Positions 8,750 through 18,072 of a stretch of DNA of 64,000 nucleotides are shown here, one piece after another. The stretch is from Anaerolineaceae bacterium. GTDB taxonomy: Bacteria; Chloroflexota; Anaerolineae; Anaerolineales; Anaerolineaceae. Numbering within the stretch: the stretch's first letter is position 1; each line of letters opens with the position of its first letter. The stretch covers positions 1 through 64,000 of the forward strand of contig DUMZ01000007.1 of the NCBI GenBank assembly GCA_012839565.1. Direction: 5' to 3'. A program made the translations under genes and the position numbers. The notes under the pieces are model-generated. The model searched no databases. It was not told where the DNA came from and saw only the letters and a list, made by a program, of their open reading frames with translations.

Positions 8750-10420
8750 CTATTGTTCTGTTCCAGGAATTCCTGTTTTTATATACCACTCACATATGGT
8801 ATTGAAACGGTCACTGTGGTCATAAATCGGCCCCATAGATACATTTTGAATCGTATCCTTTACAGCATAATTGTAAACGGTGTAAAACAAGGGCAAGGAT
8901 GGTAAATCTTCCGCGAAAAGCACCTGGAAATTACGGTAAAGCCTGGTTCGAAGATCATAGTCACTGATAACACGCGCTTGTTCTATATATTCACTGGCAG
9001 TCGCATTGACCCAACCAGAATAATTTTGCCCTTCAGAAGCTGTGGCCTCACTCCAAAATGGATAGGGATCAGGGTCAGGCGTGGCAGAAAAATCAACATC
9101 AATCAACGCGGACTGGTAATTCCGCGCTTCCAATAGCGACAAAACTTCTTCATAAGGTCTAATATCCAGAACGACTTCAATACCAATTGTTTTCCAATTT
9201 CGTTCAACAATACTGGCGAGTGCTTCGTAGCGAAGATCATTTGGAACCAACAGTTGCAACTTCACTGCTTGTCCTTCAGCATCTCTTAATTTCATTGCGC
9301 CATCAATCTTCATCCCCAACCCTGCAATAAGTTGTCTTGCCAGGTCCGGATCATATCTAAATTGCGGTTGGCCGTCAAAAAACGCCCAGCTATCGGGAAT
9401 AAAAGGTCCAACAGCCAAAATACCCTGTCCGTATAAGACCTCATCAATCATGCCCTGGCGATTAATAGCAGCCATAAGTGCTTTTCTAAAATCCGCATCT
9501 GAAAGGTATGGCGCTTCAGTACTGTTATTGTTGAGGAATATTGTACTCAATTGAGCTTCCCGGCTAGAATATAAGTTCAAACCGGGCTGTGCCAACACAC
9601 GATTCATCTCGTTGGTAGATATACTCGACAAGCCATCGACTTCGCCACCCAAATAGGCTTGCAAAGCAGATTCGCGGTCAAAGTAATACCGGAAAGTAAC
9701 TTTATCAAGAAAAGGCCGGCCCTCAAAGTAAAAATCATTCGCCACTAATTCAACACCAATAATCTGAGATTCCTTGATGATTAATTCTGAAAAACGAAAA
9801 GGTCCTGAACCAACAGGCGATAGTGTAAATGGATGGTCTATCAATTCTTCAACGGTCTGTACAGTTAATAGATGCGATGGCAGTATTTGAAAGTTGAGAT
9901 AGTCAAAAAAAGCTGCGAAACTGTCCTGTAAGACAAATTCAATCGCGTCATCACCATGCACAATAACTTCCACATTAGGCCAAAATTCCCTTAGGTTTTG
10001 TGCGATATATGGACTTCCGCTTTGAATCAAGCTAACCGTAAAAGCGACATCATGACTGGTCACGGGCACACCATCATGCCAAACCGCCTTTTCGTTTATA
10101 AAAAAGGTGTAATGCGTGGCATCGTCCGAAACCGTCCAGTTTTGAGCCAGTTCCGGAACAGGCAGACCAACACTGTTATGCCGAATTAATCGGCTAAACA
10201 ACAGTCTGTCCACATCTCTGTCCACTTGGTTGTAATGGTCCAATAGTGGATTTAAACGGGAAAACTGCCCCACTAATGCTTCTGTATAGCTTCCACCACT
10301 AATGGGGCTGGGCGTTTCGATTACAGGACTTTCCGGTTTGTTTTGATAGAGAATCAAAATGACGCCAACGACTAACGCCGTTAGCAGAACGATAAGTAAT
10401 TGCCAGCGAAATTGTTTCAT
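8750..10420 (-). CDS. ABC transporter substrate-binding protein, family 5 (peptide/nickel type)
   Basis: 556 residues with an N-terminal membrane or uncleaved signal segment (about 8-25) without a lipobox Cys. Family 5 landmarks include YTEALVGQFSRLNPLL, LFSRLIRH, LAQNWTVSDD and FTVSLIQSG in the usual order. Relatives capture oligopeptides, nickel or other small ligands for an ABC importer. No permease or ATPase gene is adjacent, so this looks like an orphan receptor. The start codon lies a few bases after the secG terminator T-run and has no visible Shine-Dalgarno sequence, so its expression is unclear. Confidence 0.85.
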   Translation of the reverse strand: MKQFRWQLLIVLLTALVVGVILILYQNKPESPVIETPSPISGGSYTEALVGQFSRLNPLLDHYNQVDRDVDRLLFSRLIRHNSVGLPVPELAQNWTVSDDATHYTFFINEKAVWHDGVPVTSHDVAFTVSLIQSGSPYIAQNLREFWPNVEVIVHGDDAIEFVLQDSFAAFFDYLNFQILPSHLLTVQTVEELIDHPFTLSPVGSGPFRFSELIIKESQIIGVELVANDFYFEGRPFLDKVTFRYYFDRESALQAYLGGEVDGLSSISTNEMNRVLAQPGLNLYSSREAQLSTIFLNNNSTEAPYLSDADFRKALMAAINRQGMIDEVLYGQGILAVGPFIPDSWAFFDGQPQFRYDPDLARQLIAGLGMKIDGAMKLRDAEGQAVKLQLLVPNDLRYEALASIVERNWKTIGIEVVLDIRPYEEVLSLLEARNYQSALIDVDFSATPDPDPYPFWSEATASEGQNYSGWVNATASEYIEQARVISDYDLRTRLYRNFQVLFAEDLPSLPLFYTVYNYAVKDTIQNVSMGPIYDHSDRFNTICEWYIKTGIPGTEQ

Positions 10421-10424
10421 ATTA

Positions 10425-10460
10425 GAAAAAAGACGACCTTCGCACCTGGCGAGTCGTCTT
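10425..10460 (-). terminator. Rho-independent terminator of secG
   Basis: Reading the minus strand, AAGACGAC and GTCGTCTT form an 8 bp stem followed directly by a run of six T. It lies between secG and the next minus-strand gene. Confidence 0.8.
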
Positions 10461-10509
10461 ATTCCTCCATATAATAGAATTGTCGCTACGCCATTAAAGC
10501 ATACGCGAC

Positions 10510-10734
10510 TTACTTAGTCAAAATGACACTTAGCAATGCCAGAATGATGAAAACAACACTTAAAGCGAGTGTGATATAAAACATCACTTTCTCAATACCG
10601 CGTCGCTGAGTGTAAACACCACCGGAATCGCCACCTGCCAGACCACCGAGTCCAATTCCCTTACTTTGCAGCAAAATGCTGATGATAAGGAAAATAGAAA
10701 CGATAATCATCGAAATATTAATTAAAGGGTTCAA
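10510..10734 (-). CDS. secG: Preprotein translocase subunit SecG
   Basis: 74 residues with two membrane helices (about 2-22 and 50-71) around the conserved cytoplasmic loop ILLQSKGIGLGGLAGG, which is diagnostic of SecG. SecG assists SecYEG during SecA-driven export by helping SecA insertion cycling. It is a single gene with its own terminator downstream and is oriented away from rnpB. Confidence 0.92.
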   Translation of the reverse strand: MNPLINISMIIVSIFLIISILLQSKGIGLGGLAGGDSGGVYTQRRGIEKVMFYITLALSVVFIILALLSVILTK

Positions 10735-10840
10735 TTCTGCCTCCTACAATATGCATCATTGAATTATACTCAAGGATTAGAAATCGTCAACTTTTTTTGA
10801 ATATTATCCCTGCTTCTTAGCTCGAATTACCTTGAAACTT

Positions 10841-10869
10841 TAGACATAGCCGCTCAATTCTGCTATCAT
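10841..10869 (+). promoter_or_regulatory. rnpB promoter
   Basis: TAGACA, a 17-base spacer and TATCAT preceded by TGC (extended -10). The predicted start is 10876, exactly the first base of the RNase P RNA fold. Confidence 0.75.
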
Positions 10870-10875
10870 TAAGCC

Positions 10876-11217
10876 GTTCAGGTTGGTTGAATGTGCGCGC
10901 TCTTCGCAGAGTGAGGAAAGTCCGTACACCACAGAGCAGGATGCCAGGTAACACCTGGAGAGGCGTAAGCTTTTGGATTAGGGCCACAGAAACATACCGC
11001 GTTGCAATACGTAAGGTTGAAAAGGTGGTGTAAGAGACCACCGGCGGGTTTGGTAACAAGCCCGGCTAGGTAACCCCCATCCGGTGCAAGGTCAAACAGG
11101 AAAGAGAGTTGGCTCGGCTCATCAGATTTCCGGGTAGACCGCAAGAGCAGTTCGGTGACGTCCTGCCCAGATAGATGCGCATTCTCGACAGAATACGGCT
11201 TACAGACCAACCTGAAC
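10876..11217 (+). ncRNA. rnpB: RNase P RNA, bacterial type A
   Basis: The ends GTTCAGGTTGGT and ACCAACCTGAAC pair to form P1. The universally conserved GAGGAAAGTCCG (10913-10924) and ACAGAATACGGCTTACAGACC near the 3' end pair across the molecule as the catalytic P4 core. The length of about 342 bases is normal. The RNA is the catalytic subunit that trims the 5' leaders of tRNA precursors. No terminator hairpin is visible before the following lipoprotein gene, so read-through is possible. The ORF-track start at 11175 lies inside this RNA. Confidence 0.95.
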
Positions 11218-11285
11218 AGGGAACTTTTAGCATACCAAAAACGTTTTATAGTTGCATTTTTGATGATGCTATGGAGAAAACCATT

Positions 11286-12962
11286 ATGAGTAAAAAAGCC
11301 CTTCCAATCGCAACAGTCGCATTAGTGCTTACAACACTGTTCGCCTTTCTTTTAATTGCATCCTGTGCCGGCAAGCAGGAACCAGATTTATCGATAGAAA
11401 TTTCAGAACCTAAAACCGGCGAACAGTTTTATACATTTCAGGAAGTTTTCATCAAATCGGTCATTTCAGGCAATGAAAGCTGGTCGCGCGTTGAACTATG
11501 GGTCAACAATCAACTTATCCGCAGCGATACAGCAGCCCGTATTCAAAGCAACCACGTTACGCAATCCTGGTTGCCATTGCAAGCTTTGCCTACCCTGCTT
11601 GAAGTCCGGGTTTACAATCGGGCTGGAACAAAATACGTCAGCGATGACATCGCAATATCCATCATCGATAAACCTAACACCCTTACGCCTGAGCCGACGC
11701 CTATGCCTGGCGAACCCACACCGAGCAATGTCCCGACCCAGGAAAACTGCACTACCGCGGCAACCTTACTGGCGGATTTAAGTATTCCAAGTGGAACTGA
11801 ACTAAAGCCTGGCGAAAGATTTACCAAAAGCTGGCGTATTCACAATAATGGTACCTGCGACTGGGTTGACTATAAACTGGTTTACATCAGTGGCAGCCTT
11901 ATGGGTGGCAATTCTCCCAGTCTGTTGCGGACTGTTAAAGCTGATGAAGTGATTGATATCGCCCTTGAACTCGTGGCGCCAAGTTTCCCCGGTGAATATA
12001 CTGGCGTTTGGAAAATTCAAACCGACAAAGGCACACTTCTTAACACCGAACTGATGTATCGCATCATCATTCCTGCGCCAACCGCTACACCCAGCCCGAC
12101 CGCGACCCAGACACCAACCCCAACACCTACCTTTACACCAACAGCAACCGCTACGCTTGTGCCAACTGCAACTCACACAGCGACACCACAACCGACACTA
12201 GAACCCACTCCAACCGGTCCATACACACTAATTGCCATGAACCCCCAGGATATCGCCAGGGGAGCAGCAGTTGAACTTTCGGTATCTTGTAATGACGTTG
12301 GCGGGCAAGCCATTAGCGGCGGTTACACTGTTACGGATGGGATTACCGTGCAAGCCAGTCAGCTTGTTGAAAATGGATGGTCAATCATTGCTAAAAACAA
12401 CAGCAATCAAAAACAGCGAATCAGCGTTCACGTTACCTGTCTGATTGACCAAAATCTTAAACGTCAACTACAAAGCCTGAGCGCGACTGCGACACCTAAT
12501 GAAACCACGGAACTTGAAATTGACAGCACTGGCATGGTAGCAGGCGTCGGTTACGCTTTAGACCCCAACAATCGTCTTACACTTCTCACGCTTGACAGCG
12601 AAACCTATAAAGCAAAAATGACTGTACATAACCCGACTAATCAAGAGATTGAATTTAGCTTACAAAATATCAGTCTCAGTCAAAGTACGTACCAAAACCG
12701 GACTGTTTTCACACGAACAGACAAAATCAAACCTGGAGAAACCAAGCAAATTAATCTTAGTTGCAATCACGGATTAGCCCTTGGCGCGACATTTGAAAAT
12801 CCCAATAATCTGATGATCAACATCAATCGCCCAACGCTTAATGGATGGCTATTTGAAGTCAAGAACAAAACGTTTACCGAACAGGACTTCATCAGCACAC
12901 TGATATGCTTTGATGATGGCAGTAAGACAATCCAGCCAATTGATGATTTTCAATTACAATAG
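11286..12962 (+). CDS. Lipoprotein with NBR1-like Ig domain and Pro/Thr-rich linker
   Basis: About 558 residues. The start at ATG 11286 is preceded by GGAG at 9 bases; upstream in-frame starts run into rnpB. The signal sequence ends in the lipobox LIASC with Cys27. An Ig-like N-terminal domain, a Pro/Thr linker, a domain resembling the NBR1 central Ig fold (FTKSWRIHNNGTCDW), a second long TPTPT-type linker and a C-terminal beta-rich half follow. NBR1-like domains in bacterial surface proteins are thought to mediate protein contacts. It is anchored outside the membrane; the binding partner is unknown. Confidence 0.8.
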   Translation: MSKKALPIATVALVLTTLFAFLLIASCAGKQEPDLSIEISEPKTGEQFYTFQEVFIKSVISGNESWSRVELWVNNQLIRSDTAARIQSNHVTQSWLPLQALPTLLEVRVYNRAGTKYVSDDIAISIIDKPNTLTPEPTPMPGEPTPSNVPTQENCTTAATLLADLSIPSGTELKPGERFTKSWRIHNNGTCDWVDYKLVYISGSLMGGNSPSLLRTVKADEVIDIALELVAPSFPGEYTGVWKIQTDKGTLLNTELMYRIIIPAPTATPSPTATQTPTPTPTFTPTATATLVPTATHTATPQPTLEPTPTGPYTLIAMNPQDIARGAAVELSVSCNDVGGQAISGGYTVTDGITVQASQLVENGWSIIAKNNSNQKQRISVHVTCLIDQNLKRQLQSLSATATPNETTELEIDSTGMVAGVGYALDPNNRLTLLTLDSETYKAKMTVHNPTNQEIEFSLQNISLSQSTYQNRTVFTRTDKIKPGETKQINLSCNHGLALGATFENPNNLMININRPTLNGWLFEVKNKTFTEQDFISTLICFDDGSKTIQPIDDFQLQ

Positions 12963-12979
12963 GAAGAAATAAATCTGGG

Positions 12980-13014
12980 AAAAAGGACGCTTGAAAATCT
13001 TATGCGTCCTTTTT
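12980..13014. terminator. Bidirectional terminator overlapping the recF 3' end
   Basis: AAAAAGGACGC and GCGTCCTTTTT form a perfect 11 bp stem around a 13-base loop. It serves the plus-strand lipoprotein gene, and its right arm encodes the last residues of RecF on the minus strand. Confidence 0.8.
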
Positions 13015-14205
13015 TACTATGCCTTCATGAACGTCCCATGTATCACAGGCTGCGACAAATTCAGGCGAGAACATACTTTTATCAGTTGTAGTTAGCATCG
13101 CCTGTTCCACATCCTCAATCAGGTTTAATAGATCATTACGCCGTTCTGTGTCAAGCTCAGCCATAATCTCATCCAGAAGCAAAACGGGCGTATCCCCAAT
13201 ACGACTTTTCATCCAGGCAACTTCAGCAAATTTAAGGGAAAGCAATGCGCTTCTTGTCTGACCCCGTGAACCATAATATCCCAAATCAATCCCGTTACTT
13301 AAAAACCGAAATTCATCGCGATGTGGCCCTATCGTTGTAACACCACGTGCCAGATCCTGACGTCGGTTTTTCACAAAGGCACCCTTCAAACCCGATTCAA
13401 GTTCTTGTTGGCTTACACCACTAAAACTTTTCGCCGCTTGCACAGGTAAGAAAAGCTGATTTGAATCGCTAGCCAAAGGGTCATAACTGGGCTGATATTG
13501 AAAGCGCAAGACTTCGGCTTCTCTCGTCAGCCGATGATGAATTCCCAGACCATGTCGTTCCAACTCATCCAGGCAACGGATACGCGCCTGCATAATGACA
13601 GCACCATGCACAGCAAGCATATCATCCCAGGCTTCCAACTGCCCTAAGTCGCCATTGTTCTCAAATAGAGCTTTAAGCAGTGCATTTCGCTGACTTAATG
13701 CCTTGTTATACTGAATTAGATTACGCGCATAGCCCGGTTCAACTTGTGTAAGGATTTCGTCCAGATACGCCCTTCGGTCAGATGGCGAGCCTTCAATAAT
13801 ACGCGACATTTGTGGCAGAAAGTTGACTACATTAAACTTTCCATACAGTTCACTGATACGCTTTTGCACGCCATCAAACAAGACTTGCTTTCTAAATTTA
13901 GCCTGACTTTGTCCGGTATATTCCTGGATAAGGCGCACTTCAATCGTATGGCTTTGTTCCTGTCTCTCAAACTCTCCGATAATCCGTCCTACCATAATCG
14001 GTTCAACTGGCATATTAAAATTGAGCAATTGTCGGTCGTGGCTGGCATGAAAAGATGAAAAGTTTGCTAAAAAAGCGATAGCTTCCAAAATGCTCGTCTT
14101 TCCCTGAGCGTTTTTTCCAGTAAACAAGATGACCCGCCTGGGAAATTCCAAGTCCAGACGGGTAAAAGAACGGAAATGTGTCAGGGAAAGGCGTTTTAAA
14201 TGCAT
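13000..14205 (-). CDS. recF: DNA replication/repair protein RecF
   Basis: 401 residues, an SMC-like ABC ATPase. Walker A is TGKNAQGKTSILEAI near residue 30, the signature is GSRGQTRSALLSLKFAEV near 310, and Walker B is VLLLDEIMAELD. RecF with RecO and RecR loads RecA on gapped DNA. It is not next to dnaA, dnaN or gyrB here. The def gene ends 1 base before its start, so def-recF are probably co-transcribed. The C-terminal codons form part of the terminator hairpin shared with the convergent gene. Confidence 0.95.
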   Translation of the reverse strand: MHLKRLSLTHFRSFTRLDLEFPRRVILFTGKNAQGKTSILEAIAFLANFSSFHASHDRQLLNFNMPVEPIMVGRIIGEFERQEQSHTIEVRLIQEYTGQSQAKFRKQVLFDGVQKRISELYGKFNVVNFLPQMSRIIEGSPSDRRAYLDEILTQVEPGYARNLIQYNKALSQRNALLKALFENNGDLGQLEAWDDMLAVHGAVIMQARIRCLDELERHGLGIHHRLTREAEVLRFQYQPSYDPLASDSNQLFLPVQAAKSFSGVSQQELESGLKGAFVKNRRQDLARGVTTIGPHRDEFRFLSNGIDLGYYGSRGQTRSALLSLKFAEVAWMKSRIGDTPVLLLDEIMAELDTERRNDLLNLIEDVEQAMLTTTDKSMFSPEFVAACDTWDVHEGIVKKDA

Positions 14206-14206
14206 A

Positions 14207-14728
14207 TTAGTTTTCTGGTTCTGGTTCTATATCATTTATTTCTTTATCTGATGGTTCATAAACTTCAGTGGCTTTATCAATGTAAAGAACCCCATCCAAA
14301 TGGTCCATTTCATGTTGAAAAATACGTGCCAGCCAGCCATCAGCCTTGATTTTTATGCTTTTTCCGAAACGGTTTTGCGCTTTTACAGTTACTTCGTTCC
14401 AGCGTTCAACCATGCCCACAAAACCAGGCACACTCAAACATCCTTCCAAATCCGATGTCGTATCATCAGAATGGTAAACAATCTCTGGATTAACCAAAAC
14501 ATATGCCTTTGGCTTGGCGTTTTCAACTTCAGCATCCGCATATTCAACCACGACAACGCGCTGACTCACACCTATTTGTGGCGCGGCAAGTCCCACGCCA
14601 GGTGCTTCGCGCATAATCATAAACATATCTTCAATCAAGTCTTGAAAATCCTTATCAAATACACTCACCTTTTTCGCCTTCCTGCGTAAAAAAGGATTTG
14701 GGTGAGTAATAATTTCATACTTTTCCAT
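14207..14728 (-). CDS. def: Peptide deformylase
   Basis: 173 residues with all three family motifs: GVGLAAPQIG, EGCLSVPG (Cys metal ligand) and QHEMDHLDG (HExxH with two His ligands and the catalytic Glu). It removes the formyl group from the N-terminal Met of nascent proteins in the cytoplasm. A typical GGAG precedes the ATG. It sits one base upstream of recF on the same strand. Confidence 0.96.
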   Translation of the reverse strand: MEKYEIITHPNPFLRRKAKKVSVFDKDFQDLIEDMFMIMREAPGVGLAAPQIGVSQRVVVVEYADAEVENAKPKAYVLVNPEIVYHSDDTTSDLEGCLSVPGFVGMVERWNEVTVKAQNRFGKSIKIKADGWLARIFQHEMDHLDGVLYIDKATEVYEPSDKEINDIEPEPEN

Positions 14729-14772
14729 AATTAATCTCCAGCTTAGTTATACCATCATGCACAGGCCAAATT

Positions 14773-15432
14773 CTAGTATTTTGTTAGCACTTGTCCATTG
14801 TCATACGTCAGATATTCTGGAAAAACATGTTTTAGAATAACCATTGCCAGTGGAAACGTAATCACTCCATATACAATGCCACTGGGCAAATCCCAAAACA
14901 CATGCTGTTTCACCAATAGAATAGACGCAAGAATCATCACTGAATAGAAAACTGAGAAAACTTTATATCCTGGCTTAAACTTTGAACGTAATACCGTCAT
15001 AATCAAAACCATCGTTGTTAAAGCATGCACCGATGGAAAGCCGGCATAATGGTTATCCACATGATAGGTTAATGCGACCAGTTTATCAAAGATAGAATCG
15101 CCTAAATGAATCGCCCGGGGAACATCCGTTTGAAAAACGATAAAAGTCAAATAAGCAGCAAACTGACCAACTATCAAATGCATCATATATTTACGATATT
15201 CAATTCTTTGCGTTTTATATAAAGCAAAAGCATTCGCCATCAAAAAAGGAAACCAACTGTGATAAATCAAGATAAATTGTGGCACATACGGAATAACATC
15301 ATCAACAGGCGAATAAAGATTCCGCACAATGCCGATGGGACGATTCAACAGTCCAAAAATCGGCAAGCTTAGTAAATAAATCAGGATAAGTAAAAAGTCT
15401 TTGTTTTTGAACAGATTCTTCATTCTTTTCAT
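14773..15432 (-). CDS. PAP2-like / inositol phosphorylceramide synthase-like membrane protein
   Basis: About 219 residues from the ATG at 15432, or 238 from 15489, which falls inside a hairpin and is less likely. There are several membrane helices. GFPSVHA and VKQHVFWD are the second and third PAP2 motifs with both catalytic His; the first motif is not clear. The family moves or cleaves phosphate groups on lipids at the outer membrane face. The start has no clear ribosome site, so its position is uncertain. The precise substrate is unknown. Confidence 0.7.
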   Translation of the reverse strand: MKRMKNLFKNKDFLLILIYLLSLPIFGLLNRPIGIVRNLYSPVDDVIPYVPQFILIYHSWFPFLMANAFALYKTQRIEYRKYMMHLIVGQFAAYLTFIVFQTDVPRAIHLGDSIFDKLVALTYHVDNHYAGFPSVHALTTMVLIMTVLRSKFKPGYKVFSVFYSVMILASILLVKQHVFWDLPSGIVYGVITFPLAMVILKHVFPEYLTYDNGQVLTKY

Positions 15433-15469
15433 AAACTTAGGGTCTAGTAAATACTTCTCTTTAATAATC

Positions 15470-15501
15470 AACACACGGGCGATAAACATTACCCGTGTGT
15501 T
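15470..15501 (-). terminator. Hairpin after clpC
   Basis: AACACACGGG and CCCGTGTGTT form a perfect 10 bp stem with a 12-base loop, 19 bases after the clpC stop. The minus-strand T-run is poor, so termination may be partial and feed the next gene. Confidence 0.5.
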
Positions 15502-15520
15502 GTTCTGGTTCTGTATTATG

Positions 15521-17977
15521 TTAATTGTCTTCAGCCTTATCGCTTGGTGCCGTACTAAAGGTCAATGTATCATCACCTTCTTTATGTCGGGCAATGACTT
15601 TATCGCCTTCTTTAAACTCTCCAGCCAACAATTTACTGGCCAAGGGACTTTCAACAAACTTTTGCAAAGCGCGCACAATCGGTCTGGCACCAAACGAAGC
15701 GTCAAAACTCTCATCAGCCAGCCAATTAACCGCGCTTTCATCCATTTCTAAAGTCAAGCCAAATTCAGCCATGCGCTCGCCAAGTTCTTTCACCTGCAAA
15801 CCAACAATACTGCGCAGGTTTTCCTTGCTTAATGGCGAGAAGATAATAATTTCGTCAATCCGGTTGAGAAATTCGGGTCTAAAGGCTTCTTTCAACGCGT
15901 TTTGGATCTTATCGTGCGCAGCTTTTTCGTCATCGTCTCCACTCTTATCGATGAAACCAAGCGTACCGCCCTTGCGCACAAATTCAGTACCAAGGTTACT
16001 GGTCATGATTAAAACCGTATTTCTAAAGTCAACCACTCTGCCCTGTCCATCAGTCAATCGTCCATCGTCCAGAATCTGCAATAGCGCGTTCCAAACTTCA
16101 GGGTGGGCTTTTTCAATTTCATCAAACAGGACTACCCGATATGGTCGTCTTCGGACAGCTTCAGTAAGCTGACCACCTTCTTCAAATCCAACATATCCAG
16201 GTGGCGCGCCAAAAAGTCGCGAAACTGTGTGTTGCTCCCGATATTCGCTCATGTCTATGCGCACTAATGCTTCTTCATCATCAAACAGGAATTCAGCTAA
16301 TACTTTTGCTAGTTCCGTCTTACCCACACCAGAAGGTCCGATAAAGATAAACGAGCCAATCGGTCGGTCGGGATTCTTAAGACCTGAGCGGGCGCGTCGA
16401 ATTGCATCAGAAATAGCTGCGATGGCTTCTTCCTGTCCAATAATTTTTTCAGATAAGCGGCTTTCCATTTGAAGCAACTTTTGAGATTCCGATTCCATGA
16501 GTTGCGTCAAAGGGATACCTGTCCATTGATGAATGACATCTGCGATATCTTCCGCATCCACGACATCATCCAGTTTCATCTCGCTTTCCCAATGCGCGCG
16601 ACTTTCATTAAAACTTTCCTCAAGTCGCAAGCGTTCAGCTTTTAGTTTTACAGCGCGTTCATAATCACGTTCCAAGCCAGCTTGTTCTTCTTCAGCTGCC
16701 AAACGGTCAATTTCTTTCTTTTCTTCACGTAATTCTTCAGGCAAAGAAAATAGCGCCACACGCAATTTCGCTGCGGCTTCGTCCATCAAGTCAATCGCTT
16801 TATCAGGCAATTTCCGTTCCGTCATATAACGCGAACTTAATTTCGCAGCAGCATTCAAAGCTTCATCAGAAAGAGTGACATTATGATGGGCTTCATATCG
16901 GTCACGTAGGCTTTTTAGCATATTGACGGTGTCATCAATGCTGGGTTCTTCTACATAGATAGGTGCGAAACGGCGTTCCAGCGCGGCATCTTTCTCAATA
17001 TACTTGCGATATTCATCCAATGTCGTCGCGCCAACACATTGCAAATCGCCTCTTGCCAAAGCAGGTTTCAGCATATTCGAAGCGTCCATCGCGCCTTGTG
17101 CTGCCCCCGCCCCAACCACAGTATGCAATTCATCAATGAAAAGAATAATCTCACCATCGGAGTTTTGCACTTCTTCGAGCGTGTTCTTCAAGCGTTCTTC
17201 AAACTCACCTCTAAAACGGGTACCCGCAACCATCGCGCCTAAGTCCAAAGCAACAACCCTTTTGCCACTCAGAATTTCAGGTACGTCATCGTTCGCGATT
17301 TTCTGGGCCAGTCCTTCAGCAATCGCTGTCTTTCCGACACCAGCTTCACCGATAAGTACTGGATTGTTTTTAGTACGTCTGCTCAAGATGGTTATCAAAC
17401 GCAATATTTCTGAATCACGGCCATAAATCGGATCAAGCTTGCCATCTTTGGCTGCCTGGGTAAGGTCGCGCGAATATTTTTCAAGCGTTTTATATTGTCC
17501 GCTTCCAGTCCGAGCCCCTTTTTTACCACCACGCAGTTCATGGATAGCATCCGTCACGGCTTGATGGGTAATGTTATGGGATTCCAACAACCGCGCCAGT
17601 TGGGTATTTCTCTCAGCAAGTATAGCCAGAAGCAAGTGTTCGGTTGAAATGTATTCATCACCTAATCGCGTTGCTTCAGTTTTTGCCAGGTCTACGACCA
17701 TTTTCACACGTGGTGTCAGGAAAATTTGCCCACTCGCCCCTCCAAAAATATTCGCCTTAGGTGTCGTGCGCAAGATTTCATCAAGCCGGTCAACCACAGC
17801 AATGGTATCAACCTTAAGCATCTCAAAGATTTGGCTAACAATCCCATCGGGTTGCTCAATGAGAGCCAGCAAAATATGCTCAGAATCGACTTGATTGTGC
17901 CCATAGCGTGTAATGATTTCCGCGGCGCGGGCAGCGGCATCCTGGGCTCTTTCTGAAAATTTATCAAAACGCATCAT
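15521..17977 (-). CDS. clpC: ATP-dependent Clp protease ATP-binding subunit ClpC
   Basis: 818 residues, a Hsp100 AAA+ unfoldase. Two N-terminal Clp_N repeats (about 1-140), first AAA+ with GEAGVGKTA, a short middle coiled coil with a UVR-like segment ([19 protein letters not shown]), second AAA+ with GPSGVGKTE and Walker [14 protein letters not shown], and a C-terminal D2-small domain. The short middle domain and the LGF tripeptide after RKGGT, in the position of the ClpP-docking loop, indicate ClpC rather than ClpB. It should feed substrates into ClpP, which is not in the window. GAGGAAC precedes the tandem ATG codons. Confidence 0.92.
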   Translation of the reverse strand: MMRFDKFSERAQDAAARAAEIITRYGHNQVDSEHILLALIEQPDGIVSQIFEMLKVDTIAVVDRLDEILRTTPKANIFGGASGQIFLTPRVKMVVDLAKTEATRLGDEYISTEHLLLAILAERNTQLARLLESHNITHQAVTDAIHELRGGKKGARTGSGQYKTLEKYSRDLTQAAKDGKLDPIYGRDSEILRLITILSRRTKNNPVLIGEAGVGKTAIAEGLAQKIANDDVPEILSGKRVVALDLGAMVAGTRFRGEFEERLKNTLEEVQNSDGEIILFIDELHTVVGAGAAQGAMDASNMLKPALARGDLQCVGATTLDEYRKYIEKDAALERRFAPIYVEEPSIDDTVNMLKSLRDRYEAHHNVTLSDEALNAAAKLSSRYMTERKLPDKAIDLMDEAAAKLRVALFSLPEELREEKKEIDRLAAEEEQAGLERDYERAVKLKAERLRLEESFNESRAHWESEMKLDDVVDAEDIADVIHQWTGIPLTQLMESESQKLLQMESRLSEKIIGQEEAIAAISDAIRRARSGLKNPDRPIGSFIFIGPSGVGKTELAKVLAEFLFDDEEALVRIDMSEYREQHTVSRLFGAPPGYVGFEEGGQLTEAVRRRPYRVVLFDEIEKAHPEVWNALLQILDDGRLTDGQGRVVDFRNTVLIMTSNLGTEFVRKGGTLGFIDKSGDDDEKAAHDKIQNALKEAFRPEFLNRIDEIIIFSPLSKENLRSIVGLQVKELGERMAEFGLTLEMDESAVNWLADESFDASFGARPIVRALQKFVESPLASKLLAGEFKEGDKVIARHKEGDDTLTFSTAPSDKAEDN

Positions 17978-18072
17978 AGTTTTGTTCCTCTTTTATTTCT
18001 TTTATCTGTACCTTTATTTATCAGTATCAGTGTAGCCAAGAATTATTAGATTAACCTTAAGATTCCTGTTGT

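Noticed and set aside
11175-11285. Upstream part of the lipoprotein ORF as coding
   Set aside because: It lies within RNase P RNA; a signal peptide and ribosome site support ATG 11286.
11802-12191. 129-residue minus-strand ORF opposite the lipoprotein linker
   Set aside because: Cys/Trp/Arg-rich composition is the complement of Pro/Thr-rich repeats; a shadow.
15525-16172. 215-residue plus-strand ORF opposite clpC
   Set aside because: It is antisense to a highly conserved gene, Ser-rich, without ribosome site or family motif.
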